A stretch of 64,000 nt of DNA, taken from contig NC_071667.1 in assembly GCF_028554725.1 (NCBI RefSeq), positions 53,561,501 to 53,625,500 of the forward strand, given 5' to 3'. Position numbers and translations under genes: made by a program. Shown piece by piece: positions 51,041 through 63,103 of this stretch. How positions within the stretch are numbered: position 1 is the first letter of the stretch; every line of letters begins with the position of its first letter. This DNA is from Zeugodacus cucurbitae. Taxonomy: Eukaryota > Arthropoda > Insecta > Diptera > Tephritidae. Below the pieces are notes generated by a model. That model had not been told where the DNA came from and searched no databases. It saw nothing but the letters and a program-made list of their open reading frames with translations.

Positions 51041-51840
51041 AACAAGAAAAAACGTTAACTTTGGCTGTACCGAAGCTAATATACCCTTCACAGGTGCATT
51101 TCTTTTAGTAACTATGTGTTTAAGCAAATCTAAAGACGTAAGAAAAAGTAAGTAAAAAAAAAGAAAACATCTTAATAGTTCTTTTTAGCCGGGTTGTTGG
51201 CTAGAAACATTAAGGTTATTTAATAAAGAAAATAGATCCATGTCATGTAAACCATGTCAAATTTCATGAAGATACCATGTCAAATGCGAAAATTTTCCAT
51301 ACAAACCCTTGATTCCGATCGTTCAGTTTGTATAGCAGCTATATGCTATAGTGAACCGATCTGAACAATTTTTTCGGAGATTAAATTATTTCTATGAGCC
51401 TTTTCTTTTCTTTTTAGCCGGGTTGTTTGCTAGAAACATTAAGGTTATATAGTGAACCGATCTGAACAATTTTTTCGGAGATTAAATTATTTCTATGAGC
51501 AATAACTCACACCAAATTTCGTGAAGATATGTAGTAAAATGCGGAAGTTTTCCATACAAGCCCTTGATTCCGATCGTTCAGTTTGTATGGCAGCTATATG
51601 ATATAGTGGTCCGATATCGGCAGTTGCGACAAATGAGCAGCTTCTTGAAGAGAGAATAACATCTGCAAAATCATTGAAAACGATATCTTAAAAACTGAAG
51701 GACTAGTTCGTATATATACAGACAGACAGACAGACAGACAGACGGACATAGCTAAATCGACTCAGTTCAACATATTGATCATTTATATATATACTTTATA
51801 GGGCCTTCGACGTTTCCTTCTGGGTGTTACAAACTTTAAC
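51041..51840 (+). repeat. Interspersed repeat, copy B, with internal 101-bp duplication
   Basis: Starts AACAAGAAAAAACG and ends after 'GACGTTTCCTTCTGGGTGTT'. It is almost identical to the reverse complement of copy A. It contains an extra rearrangement: the stretch starting TATAGTGAACCGATCTGAAC at 51347 reappears at 51448 (offset 101). Between them is a second copy of 'AGCCGGGTTGTTTGCTAGAA' (51415), whose first copy is near 51188. A CAGA microsatellite lies at 51719-51743 inside the 'ACAGACGGACATAGCTAAAT' part typical of the family. There is no coding capacity. Confidence 0.72.
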
Positions 51841-54800
51841 TTTACTTTAACTTTACAAGTCTGAAATCTAGTAAGTTCTATAGACATCTAGAAATATTAA
51901 CGATACGAACGGTGTTCTTACAACATAAAACTTTGTTGAGAAACCTATGTTGGAGAGATTCGGCACTGATTTGAAGTAGAAATTATAGAATTTGGTTTTA
52001 AAGAAATTTTCCCTCAAGGCAACATCCTAACGTTTTCTTGTTTCTAGCTCGAAAGCCCGTATGGCGTTGTAAAAATTAGTATTTGCTTCAAACATTTATT
52101 TATTAATACAATTTATTTATTAATAAAAAATAAAATATGTCTGGTACTGTCGTAGATAAGGTTTTGAAAATTTTTAATCCAATACAAATTTGTATAATAT
52201 AATATACTTTTCGATGAGATGAAAATTATTCATTGAAAAGAAGATCTCATCTCGAACAAGATCAAACTGAAATATTTATAAGTTCAAACAAAAATAACGG
52301 TTTTTAAACAATTTGTTCGTGGTGTCTACGGATTGGAAAGTAGAATAATTTAGAATTTGAAAACTCAAAATCAAATTTATTATTGTTTTTAATAAATTTC
52401 AAAAAGAACAAACAACCCATTTATTTTTTAAATTGCATTTAAATCGGAGTAATCAATTCACACGCTTTAGTCCGATAGATCTTGAACCCTTATTCACAGT
52501 GGGTCCCCATGCCTTGAAAGTAAAGTTTAGGAAACAAGAAAAGGTGGAGCCTTTGTGGCTGGCTATAAACTCGTTTCTTCAATATGATAGAAACTCCGGT
52601 ACACCCATCTTGATTGTGTAGGAACCAATAGAATTATAAGAAAGATCCTTGAAACCGAATCCTAGCAGAGCGTGTATTACTTTCAGATCCCAAGAAAAAA
52701 TTTTAGATCGCTGAAAGTAGATGGGACAATGTGAAAGGAGAAAGATATTCAACCACAGATCGCATTACTAGGCATGTTATTCTATTTTTCTCCCACATAC
52801 ATTTTAATTAAGCTCAATAACAATTCTGAAAGGACCAGAGTGGGACATAACAACATTTAGTGGAGACTAAGAGAAAGCCATTAGAAATGATTTTCACTTC
52901 CTGTAAAAGCTCTTGGTGCTCGTGTACTTTGCTATTACCGGCGATGGCGGATATACCAAATTGCTATTACGGTAAAAGAAGATCAAACGGCACAAAGCAA
53001 AAGCAAGGGACAGGAAAACAATAACAACAACAATAATAGAAAAGCGCTACACTTTTAGACTTCACGTATTTGCTTTGTATAGTTTTTGCCATTTTTTTAT
53101 TTTTTCCCACATATCCGTATGTACAAATGCATGTCAGTGTGTGTCTGTCTCAAATATTGACAATATGACTGGCAACAGCGCGTTGTTGCAACGCCGCTGA
53201 GGCGCTGAGTTGCTGACGGCACATTGATGATGTTGGCGACAATTTCGCTTGATGTCATCAACGTGTTGTTGTTGCTGTTGCTTTTACATTGCATAAAAGA
53301 GCAATTTGAAGTGCAACATCACATCGCAACGACAATGAGACAACAAGAACAAAAAACCGAACGTGCAACACGGTGTGTCGTCTAGAGTTGATGCTGTTAT
53401 GTAAGTGGATTGGCGGCAACAACATACAACAGCAACAAAACTGACAGCGGAAAGCGAATAGAACCGTTGCTGTCGCTGACTAGATTACACATATGACTCG
53501 TTGTTGTTGCATTTGTTGTAGCCGCTATAGTTATGATTTAATTTTTGCAAAGTTGATTTTATCGGCTACGACGTGTGTGTGCGTGTGTGTGCGAACAGTT
53601 TCAATGCATAAAATTGTTGCAAGTTGTTGTTGTTTGTTGTCTGTTTTGTGAGCACGTTTTGGCGCTATCATTGTTGCCGGATGTGGCTGTGGTGGTTGTT
53701 ATTGTTTTTATTGTTGCCATTTGTGCAGCACACACTCTCTCTTTGTGCCCAGGTGAATCTTATGCAAACAAATGTATTCTTCCATACATACATACATATT
53801 AGCTGTGGCTTGCCACACCACCGACCTCCCCTTTACCAATATCAATTACGTCACCGTTGCGTTGCGCCTGCGCACGTTGTATGCAGCTAAACAGGAAATG
53901 TGGCAACTATTAGTGGCATTTATTTATTCATTAAGTTCAGTTAGACACTAGAAGGAGCACTAATTGCTGCACTTAAGTGTGCAAACACATAGAAATATGC
54001 AAGCGTGCAACGCATACGCCAACATACAAACACACACACGCACACATACGCAGCGTAAATCAACTCTACTATGCATTGGAGTCGCGGCTCAACGCCATAA
54101 ATGTACGTGCCGCACGTTCACGTGGCAATTATGCTTTGTTGCCACGCAGCTTTCGATCTTGCTGCAGCCCGCGGCCAGTTTTGATGGGCAGCCCACTAAG
54201 TGGGAGTGGCAGCGAATTAGTTCGCTTAAATTAGCTAAATTTATGATTTAGAACATCCTTTATGGGCATTCGTACCGTAAAAATGCGTGGATTTTATTGA
54301 AACGTTGCGGAAGGTTCATTATTTTCTAATTTCCTATGGTCATTTTCATTTTTCCGCTGAGTCTGAGTTTATCTGAGGGTTGTGGAAATATTGGAGAGTT
54401 TCGCTTTTAAGTTAGTAATATTATTATTTGGCGAGTACTAAAACCAAGTAACAGCTGAGGAATAAAGTATTAATACCAGTCAAATTGCATCTCAAAACTT
54501 ACTACATAGATAATAGGAGTGATATAATATATATTTAGATACCTCTACTTTTTTATTCTCATTGTTGTTGTAGCGAAAATTTCTCATATTATTAATTTGT
54601 ATAACAGATACAAAATCGAATTCGGTTCGGTTATATAGACTGTACAGTCTCTTCCTATCTTTTAGTCTCTTCTCAGAGATCTTAGGAACATGGAACTGAT
54701 TCCAGTTTTTTTGCTTAGGTAATGTCCTTTGGATTGTTGTCTATATCTGGGTTTTGACTGGATACAAAACTAAACGTTTTTGTTATATAGACTCTACGGT

Positions 54801-56760
54801 GTTGGATTTAGCAAGCCTTTCTCAATTTCAGAGATTACTAAAATATTGTTTTTTTCTTTTTTAATCATACCTGCATTAATAATAAATAAGTTATGTGACT
54901 ATGATGTACTTCTCTATAACTTCTAAGAGGACCAATTCATTATATTAGCCATGAAACGTGGTATCGCAGATAATATATTATATATCTTCTAATAACTCTA
55001 AATATACGCAATAATTATTCTTCAACCGAATGGGATTTAGGAAAATGGAAGGTATTTACTGATCAATCGATACCTAAAACTATCCTGATAATTCCCTCGA
55101 GATATTTTGCAAAAAAGTTATGTTATATCGATCCTTCTCTAATTTGAGATTGGTGTAGGTGGTAGACATGGAATACTCGTTTCCTGTATATATTATATTT
55201 AAGGGTAGATAACAAAACCCTCTAACTTATTAAGGTTTGCTCGTCAAAGTTCTGTTTCCAAAACAATGTATTGAATATCTACTATGCGTATGTGCTTATA
55301 GAACGCTCGATAATCTACTGATATGTTCTATATTTAAATTCCGGCTAAACAGAAAAATGTGTTGTTATAAAATACCAAACACAATTCTTTTGGAACATAT
55401 TTCTAAAATTTTAAGTTTTTCCGGAAACATTATGTGATCTTTCAAGTTTCTTATTTAAGATCTGAGATAAAGCTTATTAGATAATACTAATATTAAGTTT
55501 AGTTTTTTTGGAATAAAGCAACGCAGCATAACATAAATAAATCTTATCACTTGCTTAAATCTCTTTACGCTTGTTTTCTACTTATGCAGTTATTGAAGAC
55601 TGTGGTATATATTGAGGAATATTTTCAGCAGTGAACCAAATTTAGTTTTGATTGTATACTGGTTAAGAAATATTCATACACATGAGTTTATACGAGCATT
55701 TGAAAACAAATATATCTCATTCTTATTTGCATATTGAATGCTATGTAAATTAACATTTTTACTGCGAAAGAGACTTATTTGGAATATGTAATTTAGAGTT
55801 AAATTATCGTTTGTGCACCAAATAAATTTAAATTGCTTTTAAATACAGTATGCACACCAATACCATCATATTTGTATATATTTTAGCTGATTTTATGGCA
55901 AAAAATACAGTTTATTTGCAAAAAATTGCAATGTCAATAAATCCAGTTTTTTCAGCTTTGAGATGAGATCATGCCGGTATTGTAATTATGTATGTGATAA
56001 AGTGAGTATGAACTAATATTTTTTCCTTCTCAGCTTATAGTCAATGGAATATTGTATTACATTGCAAACAAATATTCATATTTTCGCACTTGTTGCTTTG
56101 TTGTATTTTTTACAAAATATACCAGGATTTATTAGCGAATCGAACAGACAACCGGTATACATTTATACATTAATGTAGCCCATTCAAATGCTGAGAAATG
56201 TGCAAGAGTTTTGATTAGAAAAATTTAATAATCTTAGTAAATATATTATAATTCTAAAATATATGGTAGGCGACACGGTTGCCGATTTAATTAATTCTGG
56301 ATTTAATAGACATCTGTCGAGAACAATTATTAAAGTAATTTTATTGTCTGGAAGAGTCATAATGGATTAAAATATCTACGTTAAAGATTTGTAACCAGAT
56401 GTAGAAGTGAATACAATACTTTTTAAAATATAATGAAATCATTCATTAATCCTCATTCTAGGATTAGGAAGCTGAAAATATATTTTTTCTCATATGAAGA
56501 TTTATAATGTATCTAATTTGATTCTACGAGGAGGTCGCTTCACTTTATAGAGCAATTTGTTTTTACTAATATTTTGGTTTTGAATTTAAGTATGAGCATT
56601 AATTTCTCATTTCAAGTCCATAAAAACAAAATTCTACCGATTTTTTGATATCTTTTCGTATCTTTTCTATATAACGAATGGGTGTTTTTGAGCTCTTTTA
56701 ATGTTGCTAAATTTTTGGTAATTTCAATAATTCATCCACCAACTAAAAAATCACTCTTTG
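51841..56760. other. Non-coding DNA; GC-richer patch at 52980-54250
   Basis: AT-rich flanks surround a GC-balanced patch with CAA and GTT trinucleotide runs and CA-rich repeats. Open frames at 53575-54251 overlap on several frames with no recognisable features and are rejected. AGACTGTACAGTCT near 54637 is a 14-base palindrome. No gene is recognised. Confidence 0.5.
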
Positions 56761-59130
56761 TACGCCTAAAACTATGTGTGTTTGTAAAAAAATATTTATA
56801 CTAATAGCAATAAAAAAATTCTACATAAGCTTAAAATTACTCACATATTTGCCAATAACACAATAACAATAAATTTTGCTGTAAAACAAAAAAAAAATAA
56901 AATAAAATAATAAAAAGGTACATAAATTTGACTTACCAATTTTTTCATGCTGATTTATGGCAACATTAATCTCTTAGTTGTTTGTTTGTAAAACATTTTT
57001 ATCGCGCCACTTTGCTGCTAATATTTGGATAAATATGTTTTTTAAAACTTTAGTTTTTTTATGAAATACTATATTTTTTTTTGGTTTATTTATTTTTTAT
57101 TTTGGTCACTAATTATCCAACACTGATTTAGGTTTGGTAATATTCATAAATTTATTTATTTATGGCTACATAATAATGATGTTTTCGTGTTTAAATGCAC
57201 TTTTCATGTTTTAATATTTTAGTATTTTTTATGGTATTTCATGTTTTTTTAACTAATCGCTGACTTTTCCGGCTTGACTCGATTTTTTATACGCAAATAT
57301 TTTTTAACTTAATTATTGTTATGTTCACAGAGTTATTTTATGCACCTGCAAAATAAGAGAATATTATTTTCACATTTTAATTAATATTTGATGCAGTTTT
57401 TTTGGCATTGTTCGTGTGGAACTGTATAGCTATTGTTTTAAATTTTTTCATCAAATTTGCATATTTTAATAAATTATTTATTTATGAGTCTCTCCTAATA
57501 AAATGTACGCTTCATGATCAATTATGAATTGTCAACAAAAAACGAAAATTTATTTTTTATAATTTTATTAACTTATTTTCGATAATAATATCAGTTATTA
57601 CAAAAAAATTAATATATATAAATTAAATAATTTACACGTTTTTTTGCAAAAAAAAAAAATTCGTTTAATATTTTTATTGACTCCAGATTTTTTTAATGAT
57701 TCCCACATAACTTTTTAAATGAATAATTCATAAATTGAAAATAATTTAATATAATTTGCACAATTTCATTAACCATTAATAACAAATTATTAAATGATTT
57801 ACAATAAACTATGTAATTTTCCACTTTTTAATTTAATTTAATTTACAAAAAATGTGAAAATATTATTGAAACAGGGAAAACGTGTTTCAGATATTGCAAA
57901 ATATATAAAAATTATGAATTATGTGATGTGATGAAGCATTCGGGGAGCGTCGTAATTCAATGCATGAAATGATATCATATTCGTGTAGAAAATTAATTCA
58001 TTTATTATTAGCAGCTTAATCTTGCCATTGAATGAAATTTTTATTTAATTATAATTAATAATAATTCTTTATGAAATTGAAATTAAAAATTCACAGAAAA
58101 CAAATTTTACTAAATGATATAAGAAATTCGAACTGAAATCATTATAAATTACCTAATATATTGTGAGTAAATTATTTAGTATAAATAAAGTTCATTTAAA
58201 TTTATGTCACAACATTTGTTTCATTTCAATTAAAATTTTTTTTTAACATATTTCTTAAATGCGTAACTATTTTTATTCTTTTTCGTAAAATAAACAATTG
58301 TGAGAGTAAGTGCCTCAAATATATTTTTTTTTGAAAGCTCGATATTTATGTTTTATGTAATTATCTAATACAAATAAAATGATAAAACCTTAGAGTGCTG
58401 AATATGTTACGTAGTTTTATGTTTTGAAACAACCAATATAGGTTTTTCGATTAAAAAAAAAGTATTTCAGTTAACAAGGCAACAAAAAATTTAAAATACC
58501 ATAATTACATTTTTTTAATTTTTGAGATATCATATTAAAATATTTATATAAAATATTATGTTTGCCAATTCAAACTCATCACACATTTTTTTAACTTATT
58601 TAATTAATATGTTTTTTATTTGTTGCTTTTAATCAATGGCGAAATTAATTGTTTATATGAAAAAAATATTTTTTTATATAAAAATAACATGTTTTGAATA
58701 AAAAAAATACGAGTTTTGAACAAAATATAATTATTTTAGTAATTAAACACAAAAACACTTCCAACATTTAGCACATAAATGAAAGAAAAATCAAAATATC
58801 AATATAATATTATTTTTTTTATTTTATTAACAAATATTTTAGCTCCAATAATTATTGGATTGATTATTGATCATAATCAATATAATCAATATCAAAGTTT
58901 ACAAAACGTTAAAAATTCGAAACAGTAAAAAACTATTAAAGCAGTAAAATTATTTTTGAATTTTGAAACTAACTCCCGCACTAATGATCGTTTGTAAAAT
59001 CACTAAAAATAAAATTCAAATTGAAAATAACAAAAATTCGTTTTAAAAATTGTTTAATTGTGATTTTAAGAAACGGATAAATATCAATTTTTTTCCTGAA
59101 ACCGGTTGATAGCATATAAAATCTATAAAT
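56760..59130. other. Extremely AT-rich low-complexity block
   Basis: About 2.4 kb made largely of A/T runs, TTTATT, AATTAA and poly-A/T tracts, with GC content clearly below the neighbouring DNA by eye. There are no open frames of interest and no repeats with clear unit length. It lies just inside the proposed first intron of the 60.2-kb transcript. It could be a matrix-attachment-like or simply neutral AT-rich segment; nothing in the sequence decides this. Confidence 0.55.
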
Positions 59131-59858
59131 AACATTAATTAACAACACTAAATCACATTCATTAAACAGCATAAGAAATCAACAGTCACGTAATTCTCGC
59201 AATAAAAATGTAAACAAAATTCAAAATCAACACCCAACAACCCGCTAAAAGGTATAAAACAACAATTACACACGCACAACTCCACGGTTTCAAAGCAATT
59301 CAGTTTGTTTTTGTAATTGAAAGCAGCTAAGCATTTCAAAACTATATTTCCAGCGCATTTTTACGGCAATTCTAAGGCAAACACATAAAAGACTGTGAAT
59401 CAAGTGCGGCAGCGCGGCACAAAAAAAGTACATATAAACACACCAGTAGCAACAACAACAGCACTTTAAACACTTATTGAGAATTATTAATGTAAACAAT
59501 GAAGCAGAGGCATAAACTATTTTTGAATGTTAACTTCAACACGTTCTTCAAATTACATTATTTGCATTCAAGTATGTGTGTATGTATTACACAGTATTAT
59601 TTCTGGTTTTCATTTTCCTCAAAACAACACTAGTCTGAGATTATTATCAGATTTTGTATTAAATTACCGTAAACAGCAGGGTTTTAGCACAAGAACAATA
59701 CAAACTGCTCACAATGCACAAATGTATGTTTGTATTCGGACTTTTATTGCACTATTTTAGTAAAAAAATTTTAAAACACTTATGACTAAACACCACATAC
59801 ACATACACCGCCCACTCTATCACGGAAAACGGTACGTATTGAAGCTTATTGCACTTAC

Positions 59859-60247
59859 AATATCGGCGCCATGCGATTGCAACTGTATCTGACAGACGTC
59901 AATCAATCACTGTGCGAGCACGCAACTCGGCACCCGGTTCATTAACGCATCCAACGCACTTGTAGCGGCCGCGACAGACAACTGCGACCGGTCGCCGGTA
60001 ATGCGTGCGGCTGTTGCACCGCCGAATCTGCACTAAAATCGCACTGCACTTGCTGGAGGCGAACGTCACTACTGGTCGTTCACCAACGAATGCCGACCAC
60101 AAGCGTACACAGACACACACGCGCACACACCGGAGTGTGGAGTCTATTCACCGTTGCTGTGCTTTGCAATCGGCAGAGCGGCGCTAAAGCAGAACACGAC
60201 TATTTCACCGCTAACGAACCGTCGCGCGCGAGACACAAACTGCAACT
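59859..60247 (-). other. Candidate first exon (mostly 5' UTR) of an unidentified minus-strand gene
   Basis: The proposed transcript starts at the initiator A at 60247 and runs 389 bases to a strong splice donor, ATT|GTAAGTG, at 59859/59858. This exon is clearly more GC-rich than the AT-rich DNA to its left. Upstream ATGs give very short frames (MR-stop and an 11-residue frame). The last ATG (59872-59870, ATGGCGCCGATATT) stays open up to the donor, so translation could begin there and continue in exon 2. The alternative is that the whole exon is untranslated. I could not find exon 2 in the window. Much of the gene-free DNA to the left may be its first intron. Confidence 0.5.
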
Positions 60248-60249
60248 GA
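60207..60249 (-). promoter_or_regulatory. TATA-less core promoter: Inr + MTE-like + DPE
   Basis: On the minus strand the initiator TCAGTT (60249-60244) fits the fly consensus TCAKTY with A+1 at 60247. At +18 to +27 the bases CGCGCGCGAC match the motif ten element consensus CSARCSSAAC at 8 of 10 positions. At +28 to +32 the bases GGTTC (60220-60216) match the downstream promoter element RGWYV exactly. The fixed +28 spacing is known to be required for DPE function in Drosophila. The correct order and exact spacing of three motifs in a GC-rich island make chance less likely. No TATA box is seen upstream. Confidence 0.6.
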
Positions 60250-61560
60250 AATTGTGGAGCCAATTCAAGTTGTGTTGAGCTGTAGCTCCCAAAGCATGGC
60301 AGCGTAGCCGGCAGTGGAGCTGTGGTGTGAAGTGGTGGCGCTCAAGTGGCGAGTAAATTTAACTCTCCACACTTGATTCGCATGTGGGTTGCGCGCTTTT
60401 GGAGAGTTTGGTGTGTTTGCTGTTGTGTTGTTGTGGTTGACAAGTTAACGGTTTTGTTTAGAAACATTTGAAGGTGCTGAGGATGAGCACAGTTGTTTTG
60501 GATTATATTTGAAAAATCTCTTAAGAATTGAAAATTCTTGATCTCATTCTTCTATTTCTTATACTTAACCAATAAGCCAATGTGATGAGATAAGTTCTAA
60601 GAATGTGGGAGTTCATGAAACAATCTGGACTGTAAGATAAAAATTGGGTGTATGGGTTCAAACCCTATACAGATTTCATCAATTCCAAAGCACGCTGTTA
60701 TACTAAGGAAGGCCAAAATACTCATATGTATGAAATACAGTAAGAAAAATGAAAAACATGAGCCATGGATGACCGTTGCAACATCTAAAAAACTTTTTGT
60801 GCGAAGTCTTAATTGAATAGATTCAGACATGTTTGGGTTACCTCCGATCCGAAATAACATTAAATAGGAAGTAGGAATGGTCGTCGGCCAATCTCACTCT
60901 TAGAATTTTTAATAGCGTACTAAGATCACTACAAGAAAATTTAAATCATGAGCCCGTGCTTCTAACATGTGAATAAACAATGATAGAAAAATGTTGCTAG
61001 CAACATGTTGCCAATGTTATAACCATATTTATTATTGAAAGCGAATATCTAACTTATCGATATAATTAAATCAAATTATTTTTTTTTTATTTTGGATAGC
61101 GATATATATACGTATATATATATCTATATATCTATATATAATGGGACTTGTCGCATGATGTAAATAATGTGATGTGGGTGATGTGACGTTCAGCTAATCA
61201 GATATGTTGCAATTTGATGCATAAAATTAAGAATATCTCTACTGAATATGTTTTAATCTGATTAATTTCTCCAGCTGTGTATGTTTCGGTATTTTGAAGT
61301 TTTATTTATTATGTGATGTGATATCATGTGAAGTATGTCGATGTGACTTAACATCACATCATATGATGTGCCATCAGGTGATGTGATTTATTTGATTTCA
61401 TGAAATGTGAAAACATGTTATGTAACGAATTTATCGATGGGTAGCCTTATTAGCCAACATTTGATCACCATTTGCTTATAAATTTTGCCAGAAAATATCG
61501 CATGATATTAAACTGTCACATAATTTATTACATACTAATAACCTACATATTAGTAAAGCT
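60250..61560. other. Intergenic DNA between the OR gene and the 60.2-kb promoter
   Basis: A TA-dinucleotide run lies at 61100-61142. From 61150 to 61430 there is a degenerate ATGTGATG/CACATCAT-rich stretch containing the perfect 16-base palindrome CACATCATATGATGTG (61355-61370). A GGGTTCAAACCC block near 60652 resembles a tRNA B box but has no partner A box or cloverleaf. No gene is recognised. Confidence 0.5.
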
Positions 61561-61567
61561 TTCCTCA

Positions 61568-61573
61568 TTTATT
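61568..61573 (-). terminator. Polyadenylation signal AATAAA for the odorant receptor
   Basis: The plus strand has TTTATT, that is AATAAA on the minus strand, about 130 bases downstream of the receptor stop codon at 61701. The distance and strand fit a short 3' UTR. No competing AATAAA was noticed between the stop codon and this site. Confidence 0.55.
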
Positions 61574-61700
61574 GTTTACTTAATTTCTAAGCTAATTTTA
61601 AATTTTGTGAATAAAGCTAAAAGTTTAGTAGTATTGACATTTTTGTATACATATAAGTTAATTCACCGATGTTGAAAACAGGATAACAGAACTTCCGGTT

Positions 61701-63030
61701 TCAGTTATTCGATTTTCTACCAACATCGCTCTCCTGGATGAAAGTGTACAGCGAAAAAGCGAATTTGCCAATCTGAAAAGTACAAACGATCCAATTAACT
61801 AGTGAGGCATTTCTTCAAGATGCACCAAATTTCAGGAAACCCACCGCAACACTTGTCTCCAGCTTAACGACGAAAAGCTTCAAGCACCAAAATCGCATGG
61901 GTTTTTGAGTGCGTTGTAGAAAAAACAGAATTGCCCGGCGAAAACGACGATCCCGATCCACCCAGTTGCAGTGAAAAATCGCGTCGGGCAAACGCTCGCA
62001 ATCGGCAATCAGTTGAGAGGCAGACGAGCAGCAGGGAAAAATTTGCAGCAGCTGACAAGAGAAAAATGCGAACGAAATAATATTTTCCGGATACTCAACA
62101 TTGCCAAACCAAGTCAGTAGCGTGGTGGCGGTGGTAGCGAATTGGGTGAAGAGAGTAACTGAAATCACAGGCGCCACAATATTTGCTATGCTGCGAAGAA
62201 GAAGAAGGAGGAGAGAAAGAGATTATCTCGGAAAATTTCATGAAGAATCCAAAGGTTACATACCTCACGATTTGCACGTGGGTGCGTATGCATGCCAAAA
62301 GCTCTGCGTAATGCTCGTCGGCACTCAGCGCACCATCGCGCCCCAAACGACTTACACGCGTCACCAGCAGTTGCACATGTGTGCGTATGATATTGAGAAA
62401 TATCAGCGGATAGGTGTCACCGCCCAGCTGATAGGATAACAAAATGAACATGACAAACGTATCCCACAACACGATCGTCCAGTATTCCCAAGCGGCGCGC
62501 TGCCCATCCAAGAAGGGCACCCAAGCAGCCAGCGGAGCGCGTTTCTGCAGCAAACCCAACGCAATAGTCGACAGCTCGAAGCTGTAGTAGGGTAAACAGA
62601 ATATCAAAACGATTTTCCGACAACGTCGTACGCATTCGCGTATTTTCGCCAAATCTTCGCATTGCGTATAATTCACATCCAGTTGATCGAGAATTTTAAA
62701 CGCCTGCCGCAGACGTTTCATGTACCATGTGATAACGAGAATTTTTATAGGGATGCCCGTCACTTGAACTGCATTTTGTATGGCAGCCAATAATTGGTTA
62801 TTGTTTAGCACGTGCCACAACTTTATGTAGCCTATGTGAAATGAGAGCGGACTGAAGAGACAGCAAATGAAGTTCACCGTCAGCGAATAGCTGTAATAAA
62901 GCCAATAATATTGGCGCGACTGCTGCTCCGACGGATTTATGCCGACGAAAGTGAAAATCTTGAAGAGATATGTGAGTGCGTCACGCGATTTGTAAATGCA
63001 CGCACCGCCAACGCGTATTAAGTTCGGCAT
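61701..63030 (-). CDS. Odorant receptor (insect 7tm_6 family), three exons, 394 aa
   Basis: An insect olfactory receptor subunit, a seven-pass membrane protein with inverted topology that forms an odour-gated cation channel with Orco in sensory neuron dendrites. Exons on the minus strand are 63030-62264, 62190-61845 and 61772-61701. Introns are 73 and 72 bases, with donors AG|GTATGT and GCG|GTGGGT and acceptors TTCGCAG|CA and TTTTCAG|AT. Phases fit (2, then 0) and give 394 residues, a normal family length. Landmarks are 'YLFKIFTFVGINPSE' near residue 21, 'YQLGGDTYPLIFLNI' near 200 (compare NDSYPP in Drosophila Or2a/Or33/Or43a), and 'LLQIFPCCSSASQL' near 303. Further on are 'CNWVDRDRRFRRAILFFLQR' at 330-349, 'LKLFVVKLETSVA' and 'IGKFAFSLYTF'. 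The last exon is only 24 codons; reading through its intron would stop at 61815. A TATA box and initiator lie upstream. I cannot name the orthologue; the motifs suggest the Or2a/Or19a/Or33/Or43a/Or59a-related group. Confidence 0.93.
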
Positions 63031-63103
63031 AGTAAGAGCGAATAAACAACTAAGTTAACTAAGTTTTTGCGTTTGCTGTGAAACAGTTGGCCCTCTAACC
63101 TTA

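Noticed and set aside
60640..60670. GGGTTCAAACCC resembling a tRNA B box
   Set aside because: No A box at the right distance and no cloverleaf can be folded; the match is part of a local near-palindrome.
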